A stretch of 39,888 nt of DNA from Elioraea sp. Yellowstone (GCF_006704265.1 NZ_VIKA01000016.1:1-39888); one strand, 5' to 3'. Positions 1 through 9,596 are shown, counted from the stretch's first letter. The notes: generated by a model not told the origin, from the letters alone. Made by a program: numbers and translations.

Positions 1-720
1 GCCCTGACCGTCGCGTCCGACCCGCACGCCCAGGCGGAAGCCTGCGCGGGGGCACGCTCGGTGGTCGCCTGCGCGCCCGCCGAGGCCACGGCCGCGCTGA
101 TCGCCGCCCTGCCCCGGCCCGCGCCGCACTGCGTGCTGCTCGGCTCCACCCGCCGCTACAGCCGCATCCCCGATCCGCGCGCTGAGGCGGTGCGCGCGCT
201 GGAGGCTGCCTTCACCGCCTCCGGCATCGCCGGGGTGCTGCTGCACCCGACCATGATCTACGGCGCGACCGGCGAGAACAATGTCCGGCGCATCGCCGCC
301 CTCGCCCGTTTCGGCGTGATTCCCCTCCCCGGCGGCGGGCGCAGCCTGATCCAGCCCGTGCATGCCGAGGACGTCTCCCGCGCGGTGGTCGCCGCCGTGC
401 AGCGCCGCGCGGTCGCGGCCGAACCGGTCGTGCTGGCGGGGCCGGAGCCCCTGCCCTACGCCGCCTTCGTGCGCGCAGTCGCGGAGGCCGCAGGACGACG
501 GGTACGCGTGCTCGCCGTGCCGGTCGGCCTCGCGGTCGCGCTCGCCCGCCTCGGCTCCGCGCTGCCAGGACTGCCGCGCGTGACGCGCGACGAGATCCTG
601 CGCCTGACCGAGGACAAGGCGTTCGACATCACCCCTGCCCGCCGCCTGCTCGGCTTCGATCCCATGCCGCTCGAGGCCGGGCTTGCGCTCACCTTCCCCC
701 GCCGCGATATCCGGGGATGA
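1..720 (+). CDS. NAD(P)-dependent epimerase/dehydratase family protein (5' partial)
   Basis: The frame is open from the first base of the window, so the true start and the N-terminal Rossmann glycine motif lie outside it. The visible 239 residues contain a strand-like segment ending in VLLGSTRRYS, where short-chain dehydrogenases and epimerases place a catalytic Ser/Tyr. They also contain HPTMIYGATGENN and QPVHAEDVSRAVV, typical of the extended SDR family and of complex-I NDUFA9-like or nucleoside-sugar epimerases. The C-terminal part (about 130-239) fits the substrate-binding lobe. The canonical YxxxK is not clearly conserved (YSRIPDP), so it may be an atypical SDR with a binding role. The substrate cannot be named. 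The next gene starts 19 bases downstream in the same direction, suggesting co-transcription. Confidence 0.75.
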   Translation, partial: ALTVASDPHAQAEACAGARSVVACAPAEATAALIAALPRPAPHCVLLGSTRRYSRIPDPRAEAVRALEAAFTASGIAGVLLHPTMIYGATGENNVRRIAALARFGVIPLPGGGRSLIQPVHAEDVSRAVVAAVQRRAVAAEPVVLAGPEPLPYAAFVRAVAEAAGRRVRVLAVPVGLAVALARLGSALPGLPRVTRDEILRLTEDKAFDITPARRLLGFDPMPLEAGLALTFPRRDIRG

Positions 721-739
721 GCGAGAGAGGGGACCTGCC

Positions 740-1924
740 ATGCCCGTGCACAACCGGATCGCCGCCTTCCACGACGAGATGACCGCGTGGCGGCGCGACC
801 TCCACGCCCATCCCGAACTCGCGCTCCAGGAGGTGCGCACGAGCCGCGTGGTCGCCGAGAAGCTGAAGGAATTCGGCGTCGACGAGATCCACACCGGCAT
901 CGCCAGGACCGGCGTGGTCGGCGTGCTGCGCGGCAGCCGGCCGGGCAGCCGCGCGATCGGGCTGCGCGCCGACATGGACGCGCTGCCGATCACGGAGCAG
1001 ACGGGCCTGCCCTACGCCTCCACGACTCCCGGCGTGATGCACGCCTGCGGCCATGACGGGCATACCGCCATGCTGCTCGGCGCCGCCAAGTACCTCGCCG
1101 AGACGCGCAACTTCGCAGGCACGGTGTATCTGATCTTCCAGCCGGCCGAGGAGATGCACGGCGGTGCGAACATCATGATCCAGGAGGGCCTGTTCGACCG
1201 CTTCCCGATGGAGCGCGTGTTCGGCCTGCACAACTGGCCGCGCGCCCCGTTCGGCACCTTCCTCTGGCGCAACGGGCCGGTGATGGCCGCGGTCAGCGGC
1301 ATCGACATCACGATTACCGGCAAGGGCGCGCACGGCGCGATGCCGAATCTCGGCATCGATCCCGTTCTCGTCGGCGCGCACATCATCACCGCCCTGCAGG
1401 GGATCGTGGCGCGCAACCTGGATCCCACCGATGCAGGCGTGGTGTCGATCACCTGGCTCGAAGGCGGCGATGCGCACAACGTGATCCCCGAGGTGGTGCG
1501 GCTGCGCGGTACCGCGCGCTGGTTCACGAAGGAAGCGGGCGACCTGATCGAGCGCCGGGTGATCGAGACCGCCGAGGGGATCGGCCGAGCGTTCGGCGCG
1601 AAGGTGGACGCGACGTTCGACCGTGCCTACCCGGCGACGGTCAACGAGCCCGAGTCCACCGCGCTCGCACGCGAGGCGGCGATCGCGGTTCAGGGCGAAA
1701 CGCGCGTCGTCGATCTGCCGCGCCCGACCATGGGCGGCGAGGATTTCGCCTTCATGCTCGAGAGGAAACCCGGCGCCTATCTGATGCTCGGCACCGCACG
1801 CACCGACGACGATCCGGCCGTGCATCACCCGAAGTTCGACTTCAACGACGACGCGCTGCCGATCGGCGCCTCCTGGTTCGCCACCCTGGCCGAGCGGCTC
1901 CTGGCGGACGGGAAGGCCGCATGA
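740..1924 (+). CDS. M20D-family metallo-amidohydrolase (hippurate/N-acyl amino acid hydrolase type)
   Basis: This is a 394-aa cytoplasmic M20 peptidase that hydrolyses amide bonds of N-acyl or N-carbamoyl amino acids, the usual role of the hippuricase/IAA-amino-acid hydrolase subfamily. Visible motifs are RADMDALPI, the metal motif HACGHDGH (Cys103, His105), the catalytic/ligand pair QPAEE (Glu137-Glu138), GLHNWP, the dimerisation-domain motif GKGAHGAMP and the C-terminal ligand region MGGEDFAFM. Length is normal for the family. The ATG at 740 is preferred over an upstream in-frame codon at 683 because a purine-rich GAGAGAGGGG lies 8-17 bases before it and the homology begins there. Its TGA overlaps the ATG of the next gene by 4 bases, so the two are translationally coupled. 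The physiological substrate is not evident. Confidence 0.9.
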   Translation: MPVHNRIAAFHDEMTAWRRDLHAHPELALQEVRTSRVVAEKLKEFGVDEIHTGIARTGVVGVLRGSRPGSRAIGLRADMDALPITEQTGLPYASTTPGVMHACGHDGHTAMLLGAAKYLAETRNFAGTVYLIFQPAEEMHGGANIMIQEGLFDRFPMERVFGLHNWPRAPFGTFLWRNGPVMAAVSGIDITITGKGAHGAMPNLGIDPVLVGAHIITALQGIVARNLDPTDAGVVSITWLEGGDAHNVIPEVVRLRGTARWFTKEAGDLIERRVIETAEGIGRAFGAKVDATFDRAYPATVNEPESTALAREAAIAVQGETRVVDLPRPTMGGEDFAFMLERKPGAYLMLGTARTDDDPAVHHPKFDFNDDALPIGASWFATLAERLLADGKAA

Positions 1925-2589
1925 GCGCGCTCCATCTCACCGTCGTCTCGGACGCGATCTGCCCCTGGTGCTGGATCGGCAAGCGGCGGCTTGACCAAGC
2001 CCTCGAGATGCTCGCCGAGCGCGAGCCCGATCTCGCCTTCGAGGTGTCGTTCTTCCCGTTCCTGCTGAACCCGGACATGCCGGCGGAGGGCATGGACCGC
2101 GCGAGCTACCGGGCAGCCAAGTTCGGCAGCCTGGAACGGTCGCGCGAACTCGATGCCCAGGTCGCGGCCGCCGGCGCCGCGAGCGGGCTCGAGTTCCGCC
2201 ACGATCTCATGACGCGCACGCCCGACACCACGAACGCCCATCGGCTCGCGCGCTTCGCCGCCGAGCAGGACCGCCAGCGCGCGGTGGTCGAGGCGATCTT
2301 CCGCGCCTACTTCAACGAAGGCCGCGACATCGGCGACGTCGCGGTGCTCGCCGAACTCGCAGCCGCGCAGGGGCTGGACCACGGCACGACGCTCGCCCGC
2401 CTGCGCTCCGACGAGGCGGTTGCGGAGGTGCGCGCCCAGGCCGCCTCGGCCAGCCGCGCCGGCATCACGGGCGTGCCCAGCTTCGTGCTCAACCGCCACT
2501 TCCTGTTCAGCGGCGCCCAGCCGGCCGAGACGATCGCCGATGCCCTGATCGCGGCGGCGCGGCATCCGGCGATCGCGCAAGCCCGCTAA
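1921..2589 (+). CDS. DsbA family oxidoreductase (FrnE-like)
   Basis: A 222-aa thioredoxin-fold protein of the DsbA/FrnE group. The CPWC active site lies at Cys14-Cys17 (DAICPWCWIGK), right after the first beta strand. An alpha-helical insertion occupies about residues 60-170, and the cis-proline loop GVPSFV is near residue 183. There is no signal peptide, so it should act in the cytoplasm as a thiol oxidoreductase or isomerase rather than as a periplasmic DsbA. The ATG overlaps the stop of the amidohydrolase (ATGA), arguing for one operon. The stop overlaps the end of the convergent marC by 4 bases. The related 2-hydroxychromene-2-carboxylate isomerase subfamily usually lacks the CxxC pair, which makes the oxidoreductase reading more likely. 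Confidence 0.88.
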   Translation: MSALHLTVVSDAICPWCWIGKRRLDQALEMLAEREPDLAFEVSFFPFLLNPDMPAEGMDRASYRAAKFGSLERSRELDAQVAAAGAASGLEFRHDLMTRTPDTTNAHRLARFAAEQDRQRAVVEAIFRAYFNEGRDIGDVAVLAELAAAQGLDHGTTLARLRSDEAVAEVRAQAASASRAGITGVPSFVLNRHFLFSGAQPAETIADALIAAARHPAIAQAR

Positions 2590-3212
2590 CCCGCGAAGAA
2601 GGCGCGCACGCCGTCCAGCACGATCTGCGCGGCGAGCGCGGCCAGCACCACCCCGAGCACCCGGCTCAGCACATCGGCCCCCGTGCGTCCCAGAAGCCGC
2701 ATCAGGGGCGAGGCGGCCAGCATGGCTGCGAGCGTGACCGCGAGCGCCAGCGCGAGCGCGGCGACCACTGCCCCCAGCGCTTCCGGATCGTCGCCGACGC
2801 GGCCACGCAGCAGCACGACCGTGGTCATCGCCCCCGGGCCGGCGATCAGCGGAATCGCGAGCGGAAAGACGCTGATGTCGTGGTCGGAGGCCTGCGCCTC
2901 GGCCTGTTCCCGTTCGGTGGCACGCAGGCCGGACTGGCGCACCATCACCATGTCGGCAGCGAGCAGGAACAGCAGCAGCCCGCCCGCGACCTGGAACGCC
3001 GGCAGGCCGATCCCCAAGGCGCGCAGCAGGAACTCGCCGGCCACGGCGAAGGCCACCAGCACGCCGCCGGCGATCGCCGTCGCCTTGAGCGCCTGGGCGC
3101 GCCGTTCCGCCGGCGTGTCATGGGGCGTGATGCCGAGGAAGATCGCGGCCGTCCCGGGCGGATCGAGGATCACAAGGAAGGCGACGAACGCGTAGAGGAA
3201 GAGATCGAGCAT
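2586..3212 (-). CDS. MarC family integral membrane protein
   Basis: A 208-aa inner-membrane protein with six predicted hydrophobic segments. It starts MLDLFLYAFVAFLVILDPPG, the typical MarC/UPF0056 N-terminus with the LDPPG turn after the first helix. Later segments include FPLAIPLIAGPGAMTTVVLL, the family's conserved second-half motif. MarC proteins have no agreed function; the old link to multiple antibiotic resistance in E. coli was not upheld. The gene is transcribed towards the DsbA-like gene and meets it with a 4-base stop overlap. Upstream lies the tRNA-Lys gene on the same strand, so it may be partly read through from the tRNA promoter. Start ATG at 3212. Confidence 0.88.
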   Translation of the reverse strand: MLDLFLYAFVAFLVILDPPGTAAIFLGITPHDTPAERRAQALKATAIAGGVLVAFAVAGEFLLRALGIGLPAFQVAGGLLLFLLAADMVMVRQSGLRATEREQAEAQASDHDISVFPLAIPLIAGPGAMTTVVLLRGRVGDDPEALGAVVAALALALAVTLAAMLAASPLMRLLGRTGADVLSRVLGVVLAALAAQIVLDGVRAFFAG

Positions 3213-3325
3213 CGCGGCAGCCTAGCTGCAGCGCGGCCCGACGGCATCAGCGGCACGACCCGGCGCGCCACGGGCCGGAGGCGCGGCCCGGCAGGTCGGA
3301 ACTGGGCCAATCCCTCGGGTTCGAC

Positions 3326-3401
<76 letters not shown>

Positions 3402-3416
3402 GACCGCCGGCGCGCG

Positions 3417-3445
3417 GCTATAGCAAAGCGCCCCCGGCCTGTCGA
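3417..3445 (-). promoter_or_regulatory. Sigma-70-type promoter of tRNA-Lys
   Basis: On the minus strand, TCGACA (3445-3440) is followed after exactly 17 bases by TATAGC (3422-3417). This is one mismatch from TTGACA and two from TATAAT. The predicted start falls near 3410, a few bases before the mature 5' end at 3401, as is usual for tRNA genes. Confidence 0.7.
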
Positions 3446-3460
3446 CCCCGCCGCATGCGC

Positions 3461-4606
3461 CTAAACCTCGCCCTGTTCGCCCTCGATCTCCACGGCCCGG
3501 TGGACATGAACGCTCATCAGCACGCCGAAGCCGATCAGCACCGTGATCATCGCCGATCCGCCATGGCTGATCAGCGGCAGGGGCACCCCGCCCACCGGGA
3601 TCATCCCCATCACCATGGCGATGTTGACAAACACGTAGAGGAAGAAGTTCACCGTGATCCCGGCCGCCACCAGCCGGCCGAACTGGTGCCGGCAGGCGAG
3701 CGCCATTGCCAGCCCGTACAGCACCACGAGAAGGTTGAGCGCCAGCACCGAGGCGGCGCCGACGAAACCGAACTCCTCCGCCAGCATGGTGAAGATGAAG
3801 TCGGTCTGCTTCTCCGGCAGGAAGTTGAGCTGGCTCTGCGTGCCCTGCAGGAAGCCGCGGCCGAACATGCCGCCCGCACCCAACGCGATCTTGGACTGGA
3901 TCACGTGGTAGCCGGCGCCGAGCGGATCGCTCTCCGGGTCGAGGAAGGTGAGGATGCGCTGGCGCTGGTAGTCGTGCAGGCTCTCATAGACGATCGGCGC
4001 GGCGACCGCGACCGCGCCGATCACCAGCGCAAACTTCCACCACCGCACCCCGGCCGCGAAGAACACCGCCCCGGCCACCATCAGCGTGATCAGCGCATTG
4101 CCGAGATTGGGCTGCTTCAGCACGAGCGCGACGGGGATCGCGGTCGCGATCAGCGGCGGGACCAGGAACAGGGGGTTGCCCACGCGCTCCAGGCTCGCGC
4201 GGTGGAACCAGCGGGCAAGCGCGATCACCAGCAGGATCTTCATCAGCTCGGAGGGCTGGAGCTGGAACCCGCCGAGATCGAGCCAGCGCTGCGCCCCCTT
4301 GCCGACCTCGCCGTGCAGCGCGACGAGCACCAAAAGCCCCACGCCGAGCAGGTAGAGCGGCCAGGCGAGGCGCAGCATGATGCGGATGTCGACCATCGCG
4401 ATCGCCAGCATCATCAGCACGCCGAAGCCGAAGCGCAGCCCGTGCCGGAACGCCCAGGGCTCGGGGCTGCCGCCCGCGGCGGAGTAGAGCATCGCATAGC
4501 CGACCCCGGCCATCAGCCCGAGCAGCACCACGAAGGACCAGCTCACGCTGCCGAGCTTCTCGGCAAGGCTCATGCCGCGCTCGCGCGTGAGCCGCCGCTC
4601 GATCAT
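3461..4606 (-). CDS. rodA: Rod-shape-determining SEDS glycosyltransferase RodA
   Basis: RodA is the SEDS-family peptidoglycan glycosyltransferase of the elongasome, working in the inner membrane with PBP2. The 381-aa product has about ten hydrophobic segments. Family landmarks are GKGAQRWLDLGGFQLQPSE, with the conserved Asp and the QPSE loop, FGFVGA, and the C-terminal GGVPLPLISHGGSA signature. The ATG at 4606 overlaps the PBP2 stop (ATGA), giving the operon pair expected for these partners. A later in-frame Met (4573) would also leave the family core intact. It is the last gene of the mreB-mreC-mreD-mrdA-rodA series; the tRNA-Lys promoter follows 16 bases beyond its stop. Confidence 0.95.
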   Translation of the reverse strand: MIERRLTRERGMSLAEKLGSVSWSFVVLLGLMAGVGYAMLYSAAGGSPEPWAFRHGLRFGFGVLMMLAIAMVDIRIMLRLAWPLYLLGVGLLVLVALHGEVGKGAQRWLDLGGFQLQPSELMKILLVIALARWFHRASLERVGNPLFLVPPLIATAIPVALVLKQPNLGNALITLMVAGAVFFAAGVRWWKFALVIGAVAVAAPIVYESLHDYQRQRILTFLDPESDPLGAGYHVIQSKIALGAGGMFGRGFLQGTQSQLNFLPEKQTDFIFTMLAEEFGFVGAASVLALNLLVVLYGLAMALACRHQFGRLVAAGITVNFFLYVFVNIAMVMGMIPVGGVPLPLISHGGSAMITVLIGFGVLMSVHVHRAVEIEGEQGEV

Positions 4607-6492
4607 CGCCCGCTCCGTTCCGCGGCGGCGACCTGCAGCGCCGGCCGGGGCGGCGCCTGACGTCGAGCCGGATCGCGCCTGAGCGTCTCGGCCATGATGT
4701 CGCGCGCGACCGGGGCGGCCGCGGCCGAGCCGCCGCCACCGTGCTCGATGATCACCGCGCAGGCATAGACGGGGTCCTGGCTCGGCGCGAAGCCGACGAA
4801 CAGCGCATGGTGACGCCACTCATAGGGCAGGTCCTGCTGGCGCCGCAGCCCGCGTTCGCGCTCGGCCATGGTAATGCGGCGCACCTGGGTGGTGCCGGTC
4901 TTGCCGCCCATCTCGGCGCCGATCTCGGCGGGCAGCCGGCTCGCATAGGCGGTGCCGCCGCGCTCGTTCACCACCCCGGCCATGGCGTCGCGAATCAGCC
5001 TCAGATGGGCCTCGGGGATGCCGATCAGCGGCCAGTCCCCGGCACTGCCGCCCGGCGCCGGCACGCCCCCGATCGCGCGCGTCAGGTGCGGCTCCACCGC
5101 CCGGCCTCCATTGACGAGGCGCGCAGTCATCACCGCGAGCTGCAGCGGCGTGGTCTGGATGAAGCCCTGGCCGATGCCGTGCACCAGCGTCTCGCCCTGC
5201 TGCCAAGCGACACCCTGGGTGGCGCGCTTCCAGGCGCGTGTCGGGATCAGCCCGGCACGCGCCCCGGGCAGCTCGATCGGGGGCTGCAGACCGAGGCCGA
5301 ACCGGTTCGCCATCGCCGCGATCCGGTCGATGCCGGTGCGCTTCGCGATCTCGTAGAAGTAGCAGTCGCAGGACTGCTTGATCGCCTCGCGCATGTCGAG
5401 CCAACCATGGCCGCCGCGCTTCCAGCAGTGGAAGCGGGCATCGCCGAGCTCGGTGACGCCGGCGCAGAAGATCCGTTCGCCCGGACTCACCACCCGCGCC
5501 TCCAGGGCGGCGAGCGCCACCACCATCTTGAAGGTCGAGCCGGGCGCGTAGAGTCCGGCGATCGCCTTGTTGATCAGCGGGGCGCGCGGATTGGTGGTCC
5601 ACTCGCGCCACTGCGCGGCGCTCACGCCGGTATCGAACAGCGAGGGGTCGAAGGACGGCGAGGAGACCATCGCCATCACCTCGCCGTTGCGCGCATCCAG
5701 CACCACCGCCGCGGCCGATTCCTCGGCGATGCGCGCGGCGGCGAACTGCTGCAGACCGGCATCGAGCGTGGTCGTGACGTCCTGGCCCGGCGTGCCCTCC
5801 TCGCGCGCGAGCTCGCGGATCACCCGCCCGACGGCGTTGACCTCGAGCCGCACGGAGCCGGCGCGGCCGCGCAGCGCCTGGTCGTGCGCGCGCTCGAGCC
5901 CGGCGCGGCCGACCCGGATACCGGGCAGCTCCAGCATCGGATCGCCGTCGAGATCGGCCTCCGCCGGCGGGGCGACGTAGCCCACCACATGCGCGAAGGC
6001 CTCACCCCCCGGATAGATCCGGCTCTGGCCGACATCCGTCATGATGCCCGGCAGGTCCGGCGCGTTCACCTCCAGCCGCGCCATCTCCTCCCAGTCGAGA
6101 TGGTCGCGCACCACCACCGGGACGAAGCGCCGCCGGCGCCGCAGCTCGCGCTCGACGCGCGCACGGTCGGCCTCGGTCAGCGGGACGATCTCGGCGAAGG
6201 TGGCAAGGGTGGCGCCGACATCGTCGGTGCGCTCGGCCACCAGCATGGCGCGCCAGTTCTGGCGGTTGGCCGCGATCGGCTCGCCGAACCGGTCGGTCAG
6301 CCGGCCGCGCGGCGGCGGGATCAGCCGCACCGAGATGCGGTTCTCCTCGGCCAGCGTCTTGTAACGCTCGCTCTCCACCACCTGGAGCTGGTAGAGCCGC
6401 GCCCCCATCGCGCCCATGATCGCGACCTGGCCGGCGCCGACCAGAAGCATCCGGCGGGTGAACACCGCGCGCCTGCCCTGCTCGCGCCTCAT
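4603..6492 (-). CDS. mrdA: Penicillin-binding protein 2 (MrdA), elongasome transpeptidase
   Basis: A 629-aa class B penicillin-binding protein that cross-links lateral-wall peptidoglycan together with RodA. It has one N-terminal membrane anchor (about residues 15-35) and a PBP dimerisation domain beginning RLIPPPRGRLTDR. The transpeptidase domain carries the nucleophile in GSTFK (Ser319, Lys322), the SxD motif SCD in IKQSCDCYFYEI, and the KTGT box in GGKTGTTQV. Length is normal for alphaproteobacterial PBP2. The stop overlaps the rodA start. mreD lies 9 bases upstream, so the five genes form one tightly packed operon. Confidence 0.96.
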   Translation of the reverse strand: MRREQGRRAVFTRRMLLVGAGQVAIMGAMGARLYQLQVVESERYKTLAEENRISVRLIPPPRGRLTDRFGEPIAANRQNWRAMLVAERTDDVGATLATFAEIVPLTEADRARVERELRRRRRFVPVVVRDHLDWEEMARLEVNAPDLPGIMTDVGQSRIYPGGEAFAHVVGYVAPPAEADLDGDPMLELPGIRVGRAGLERAHDQALRGRAGSVRLEVNAVGRVIRELAREEGTPGQDVTTTLDAGLQQFAAARIAEESAAAVVLDARNGEVMAMVSSPSFDPSLFDTGVSAAQWREWTTNPRAPLINKAIAGLYAPGSTFKMVVALAALEARVVSPGERIFCAGVTELGDARFHCWKRGGHGWLDMREAIKQSCDCYFYEIAKRTGIDRIAAMANRFGLGLQPPIELPGARAGLIPTRAWKRATQGVAWQQGETLVHGIGQGFIQTTPLQLAVMTARLVNGGRAVEPHLTRAIGGVPAPGGSAGDWPLIGIPEAHLRLIRDAMAGVVNERGGTAYASRLPAEIGAEMGGKTGTTQVRRITMAERERGLRRQQDLPYEWRHHALFVGFAPSQDPVYACAVIIEHGGGGSAAAAPVARDIMAETLRRDPARRQAPPRPALQVAAAERSGR

Positions 6493-6501
6493 CGCCGCAC
6501 C

Positions 6502-7044
6502 TCAGCCCGCCGCCGCGAGGCTGCGCTCGATCCGCACGAACAGCCAGGAGAACGCGGGATAGAGCGCGACCGTGAGGGCAAGCTCGTAGAGCGCCGGCTC
6601 GGCCGGCAGCAGCCGCACCGCCAGGGCGATGCGCAGGAGCCAGCCGAGGCCGAGCGTGGCGGCCGCGAGCAGCGCGAAGACCGTCCAGACCAGCAGGAAG
6701 GACTGGCGCGCGAGCACGCGGCGCTGGGTCAGGACGGCCGCGTGCAGCAGCAGCAGCAGCAGCGGGTTGATGCCGAGCGGGGCGGCCGTCAGCAGGTCGG
6801 TCAGCACGCCGACGCCGAACACGCTGAGCGGCGGCATCAGGCCGGGCCGGTACAGGGTCCAGAAATACACGGCCGCGATCGCCGGCACCGGCATCAGCCC
6901 GTTCTGGGCTGGCAGGCCGAGCGGGATCCCCGTCGCCAGCACCAGGAGCACGGTCAGCGCCGACGGGGCGAGATCGCGCGCGGCCTGGTCGAGGCGCTGC
7001 CAGAACCCGCGCGGCCGCGGCGGACGGGCGACCGGGCTAGCCAC
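6502..7044 (-). CDS. mreD: Rod shape-determining protein MreD
   Basis: A 180-aa membrane protein of the MreD family, with five or six hydrophobic stretches and the family's poorly conserved sequence. Recognisable landmarks are VYFWTLYRPGLMPP and FGVGVLTDLLTAAPLG near the middle. It is thought to link MreC to the PBP2-RodA pair. The start is a GTG at 7044 that overlaps the end of mreC by 8 bases, indicating translational coupling. Identity rests on the operon order (between mreC and mrdA) as well as on the motifs. Confidence 0.9.
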   Translation of the reverse strand: MASPVARPPRPRGFWQRLDQAARDLAPSALTVLLVLATGIPLGLPAQNGLMPVPAIAAVYFWTLYRPGLMPPLSVFGVGVLTDLLTAAPLGINPLLLLLLHAAVLTQRRVLARQSFLLVWTVFALLAAATLGLGWLLRIALAVRLLPAEPALYELALTVALYPAFSWLFVRIERSLAAAG

Positions 7045-7909
7045 CGGTGCGTCCCCGCGGCCGGGCCGGCCGCGTCACCTGTTCGGGCGGCAGGATGCCG
7101 TTCAGCCCGAACTCGTGCAGGCGGACGAACTCCAGCCGGTCGAGATCGGCGAACAGCTCGACCTCCAGCGTCCCCCCCTTGGCCTCGCGCACGATGCCGA
7201 CCGGCAGACCGGCGGGAAAGGCGCCGCCCTCGGAGGCGGTGACGATCCGCTCGCCGGGAGCGGGCTGGTCCCCCCCGGTCCAGTGCTGAAGCCGCGGCCG
7301 CGGTCCGTTGGTGCCGGCGAGGATCGCGCGCACGCGGGTGCGCTCGACCTGCACGGGGATGCGCGAGTTGATGTCGGTGACGAGCAGGAGACGGGCCGAG
7401 CGGCTGCCAACCTCGCTGATCCTCCCGACCAGGCCGGCGCCGTCGAGCGCGACCTGGCCCTTGCGGACCTGATGCTGCGGCCCGACCGCAAGGAGGGCGG
7501 ATCGCGCATAGGCGCCGCCGAGATCCGCCACCACGCGGGCTGTCGTGAATTCGGGCGTGGGGGCTGCCGGTGCGTGCAGCACCTCGCGCAGCGCCAGATT
7601 CTCGGCCTCGAGGGCGAGCGCGACGTCGCGCCAGCGCCTGAGCCGGGCGTTCTCCTCGCGCAGGCGGGCGTTCTCGCTGCGCAGATGGATCAGGCGCTGG
7701 ATCTCGGCCACGGCCTCGCGCAGCGTCCCGACGGGCTGGGCGGCCGCACCGTAGAGGGGCACCAGCAGGTCGGCGAGGGCGGCGCGCGCGCGCTCGGCCA
7801 GCACCGTGTCGGCCTTGCCGAGCAGCATCAGCCCGAAGCTCGCGGCGATCAGCACCGGCAGCACCAGCCGGGCGATCGTTTGGCGAAGCGGCACGCTGAG
7901 ACGGATCAC
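7037..7909 (-). CDS. mreC: Rod shape-determining protein MreC
   Basis: A 290-aa bitopic protein of the elongasome. It has a short cytoplasmic N-terminus and a single transmembrane helix at about residues 14-32. A periplasmic coiled coil (about 60-110, rich in RLREENARLRR-type heptads) follows, then the double beta-barrel MreC domain with VVADLGGAYARSALLAVG, GLVGRISEVGS and the LLVTDINSRIPV signature. It scaffolds PBP2 and RodA in the periplasm. The start is a GTG at 7909. A 108-base gap separates it from mreB, so a secondary promoter or processing site there is possible, although no clear one is visible. Confidence 0.94.
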   Translation of the reverse strand: MIRLSVPLRQTIARLVLPVLIAASFGLMLLGKADTVLAERARAALADLLVPLYGAAAQPVGTLREAVAEIQRLIHLRSENARLREENARLRRWRDVALALEAENLALREVLHAPAAPTPEFTTARVVADLGGAYARSALLAVGPQHQVRKGQVALDGAGLVGRISEVGSRSARLLLVTDINSRIPVQVERTRVRAILAGTNGPRPRLQHWTGGDQPAPGERIVTASEGGAFPAGLPVGIVREAKGGTLEVELFADLDRLEFVRLHEFGLNGILPPEQVTRPARPRGRTGG

Positions 7910-8017
7910 CCGAGGACCAATCCTTGCCTGTCCGTTTCCCGGCCCGTGGCCCTGCCCCGGCCTCCTGCGACGGGAGCCGGCGCGCCCGACTCCAGCCTAC
8001 GGGAGAATGCTGAAGAC

Positions 8018-9103
<1,086 letters not shown>

Positions 9104-9139
9104 CTAGCGCGCAGTGGTATGGGGACCGCCGGGCGCATC

Positions 9140-9168
9140 GGTTTACGGCGGCGACCGGGGCCGCTCAA
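9140..9168 (-). promoter_or_regulatory. Candidate sigma-70 promoter of the mreB operon
   Basis: On the minus strand, TTGAGC (9168-9163) and TAAACC (9145-9140) are separated by exactly 17 bases. This would give a start near 9133 and a 5' untranslated region of about 70 bases before the mreB ATG. The -35 matches 4 of 6 consensus bases and the -10 about 3 of 6, a normal level for a high-GC alphaproteobacterium. This is inference from sequence only. Confidence 0.4.
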
Positions 9169-9208
9169 CCGCTGAATCGTGCGGGCAGGCCCCATCGCTG
9201 CGGAGCAG

Positions 9209-9233
9209 GGAACGGAATACGGCGAGGAGCGTT
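9209..9233 (+). promoter_or_regulatory. EcfG-type general stress response promoter for the glycine-zipper lipoprotein gene
   Basis: GGAAC (9209-9213), exactly 16 bases, then CGTT (9230-9233) matches the known EcfG promoter consensus of alphaproteobacteria (GGAAC-N16-17-CGTT) without a mismatch. The predicted transcript starts near 9240, about 24 bases before the ATG at 9264, with a clear GAGGAG ribosome binding site at 9256-9261. The regulators PhyR, NepR and two EcfG-like sigma factors are encoded just downstream, which makes the assignment much stronger than a random match. Confidence 0.75.
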
Positions 9234-9263
9234 AACGGATCGGTGTCCTGCAACCGAGGAGAC

Positions 9264-9509
9264 ATGGCCATGCGAGCGATCACCCTTGCTGCCGCCGTCG
9301 CGATGCTGGGCCTGGCGGCCTGCGGCAACACGCCCGGCGAGCGTGCGCTGTCCGGCGGCGCGCTCGGCGCGGCCGGCGGCGCCGCGATCGGCGGGCTGAG
9401 CGGCGGCAGTGTGCTGGGCGGCGCCGTGCTGGGCGGTGCCGCGGGAGCGGCGGCCGGTGCCCTCACCTCGCCGCGCGACGTGAACCTGGGCCGTCCTGCC
9501 TGGAAGTGA
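9264..9509 (+). CDS. Small glycine-zipper lipoprotein, probable general-stress envelope protein
   Basis: An 81-aa protein with a lipoprotein signal peptide: MAMR followed by a hydrophobic stretch ending in the lipobox LAAC with Cys20 as the lipidated residue. The mature part is dominated by a glycine-zipper segment (about residues 30-67) with GxxxG-type repeats such as GGALGAAGGAAIGG, and ends in a short polar tail. Such segments resemble those of SlyB/OsmB-type outer membrane stress lipoproteins and insert as helical hairpins. The ATG at 9264 is chosen for its GAGGAG site 3 bases upstream; Met3 is an alternative. An exact EcfG-type promoter lies upstream and a strong terminator downstream, so it is a monocistronic unit. 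The specific function is unknown; the stress role is inferred from the promoter. Confidence 0.85.
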   Translation: MAMRAITLAAAVAMLGLAACGNTPGERALSGGALGAAGGAAIGGLSGGSVLGGAVLGGAAGAAAGALTSPRDVNLGRPAWK

Positions 9510-9547
9510 CGACGTCGGCGAGGGCCGTCCGCCCTCCCCGGCAACAC

Positions 9548-9573
9548 GGGGCGACCGCCGGTCGCCCCTTTTT
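9548..9573 (+). terminator. Rho-independent terminator after the lipoprotein gene
   Basis: A perfect 9-bp stem GGGGCGACC/GGTCGCCCC (9548-9556 with 9560-9568) with a 3-base loop GCC is followed at once by TTTTT (9569-9573) and, one base later, CTTTT. It lies 38 bases beyond the stop codon of the lipoprotein gene on the same strand. Confidence 0.92.
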
Positions 9574-9582
9574 GCTTTTGAG

Positions 9583-9596
9583 TCAGATGGATCTGA
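9583..9596. repeat. Short palindrome in an AT-rich island
   Basis: TCAGAT-GG-ATCTGA is a perfect inverted repeat followed by a T-rich run (TTGTTTTCTTG). A third copy of the half-site ATCTGA occurs at 9615-9620. The surrounding 55 bases (about 9569-9620) are strikingly AT-rich for this genome. It may act as a second terminator element or a protein-binding site between the lipoprotein gene and the convergent DUF1328-like gene. The role is not established. Confidence 0.4.

Noticed and set aside
683-740. In-frame upstream start for the M20 amidohydrolase
   Set aside because: It would overlap the preceding gene and add 19 residues without homology. The ATG at 740 has the better ribosome binding site.
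3298-3321. GGAAC-N16-GTT, resembling an EcfG promoter, near the tRNA-Lys gene
   Set aside because: It faces into the antisense side of the tRNA and has no plus-strand gene downstream. It also lacks the C of CGTT at the spacing seen in the two exact sites.
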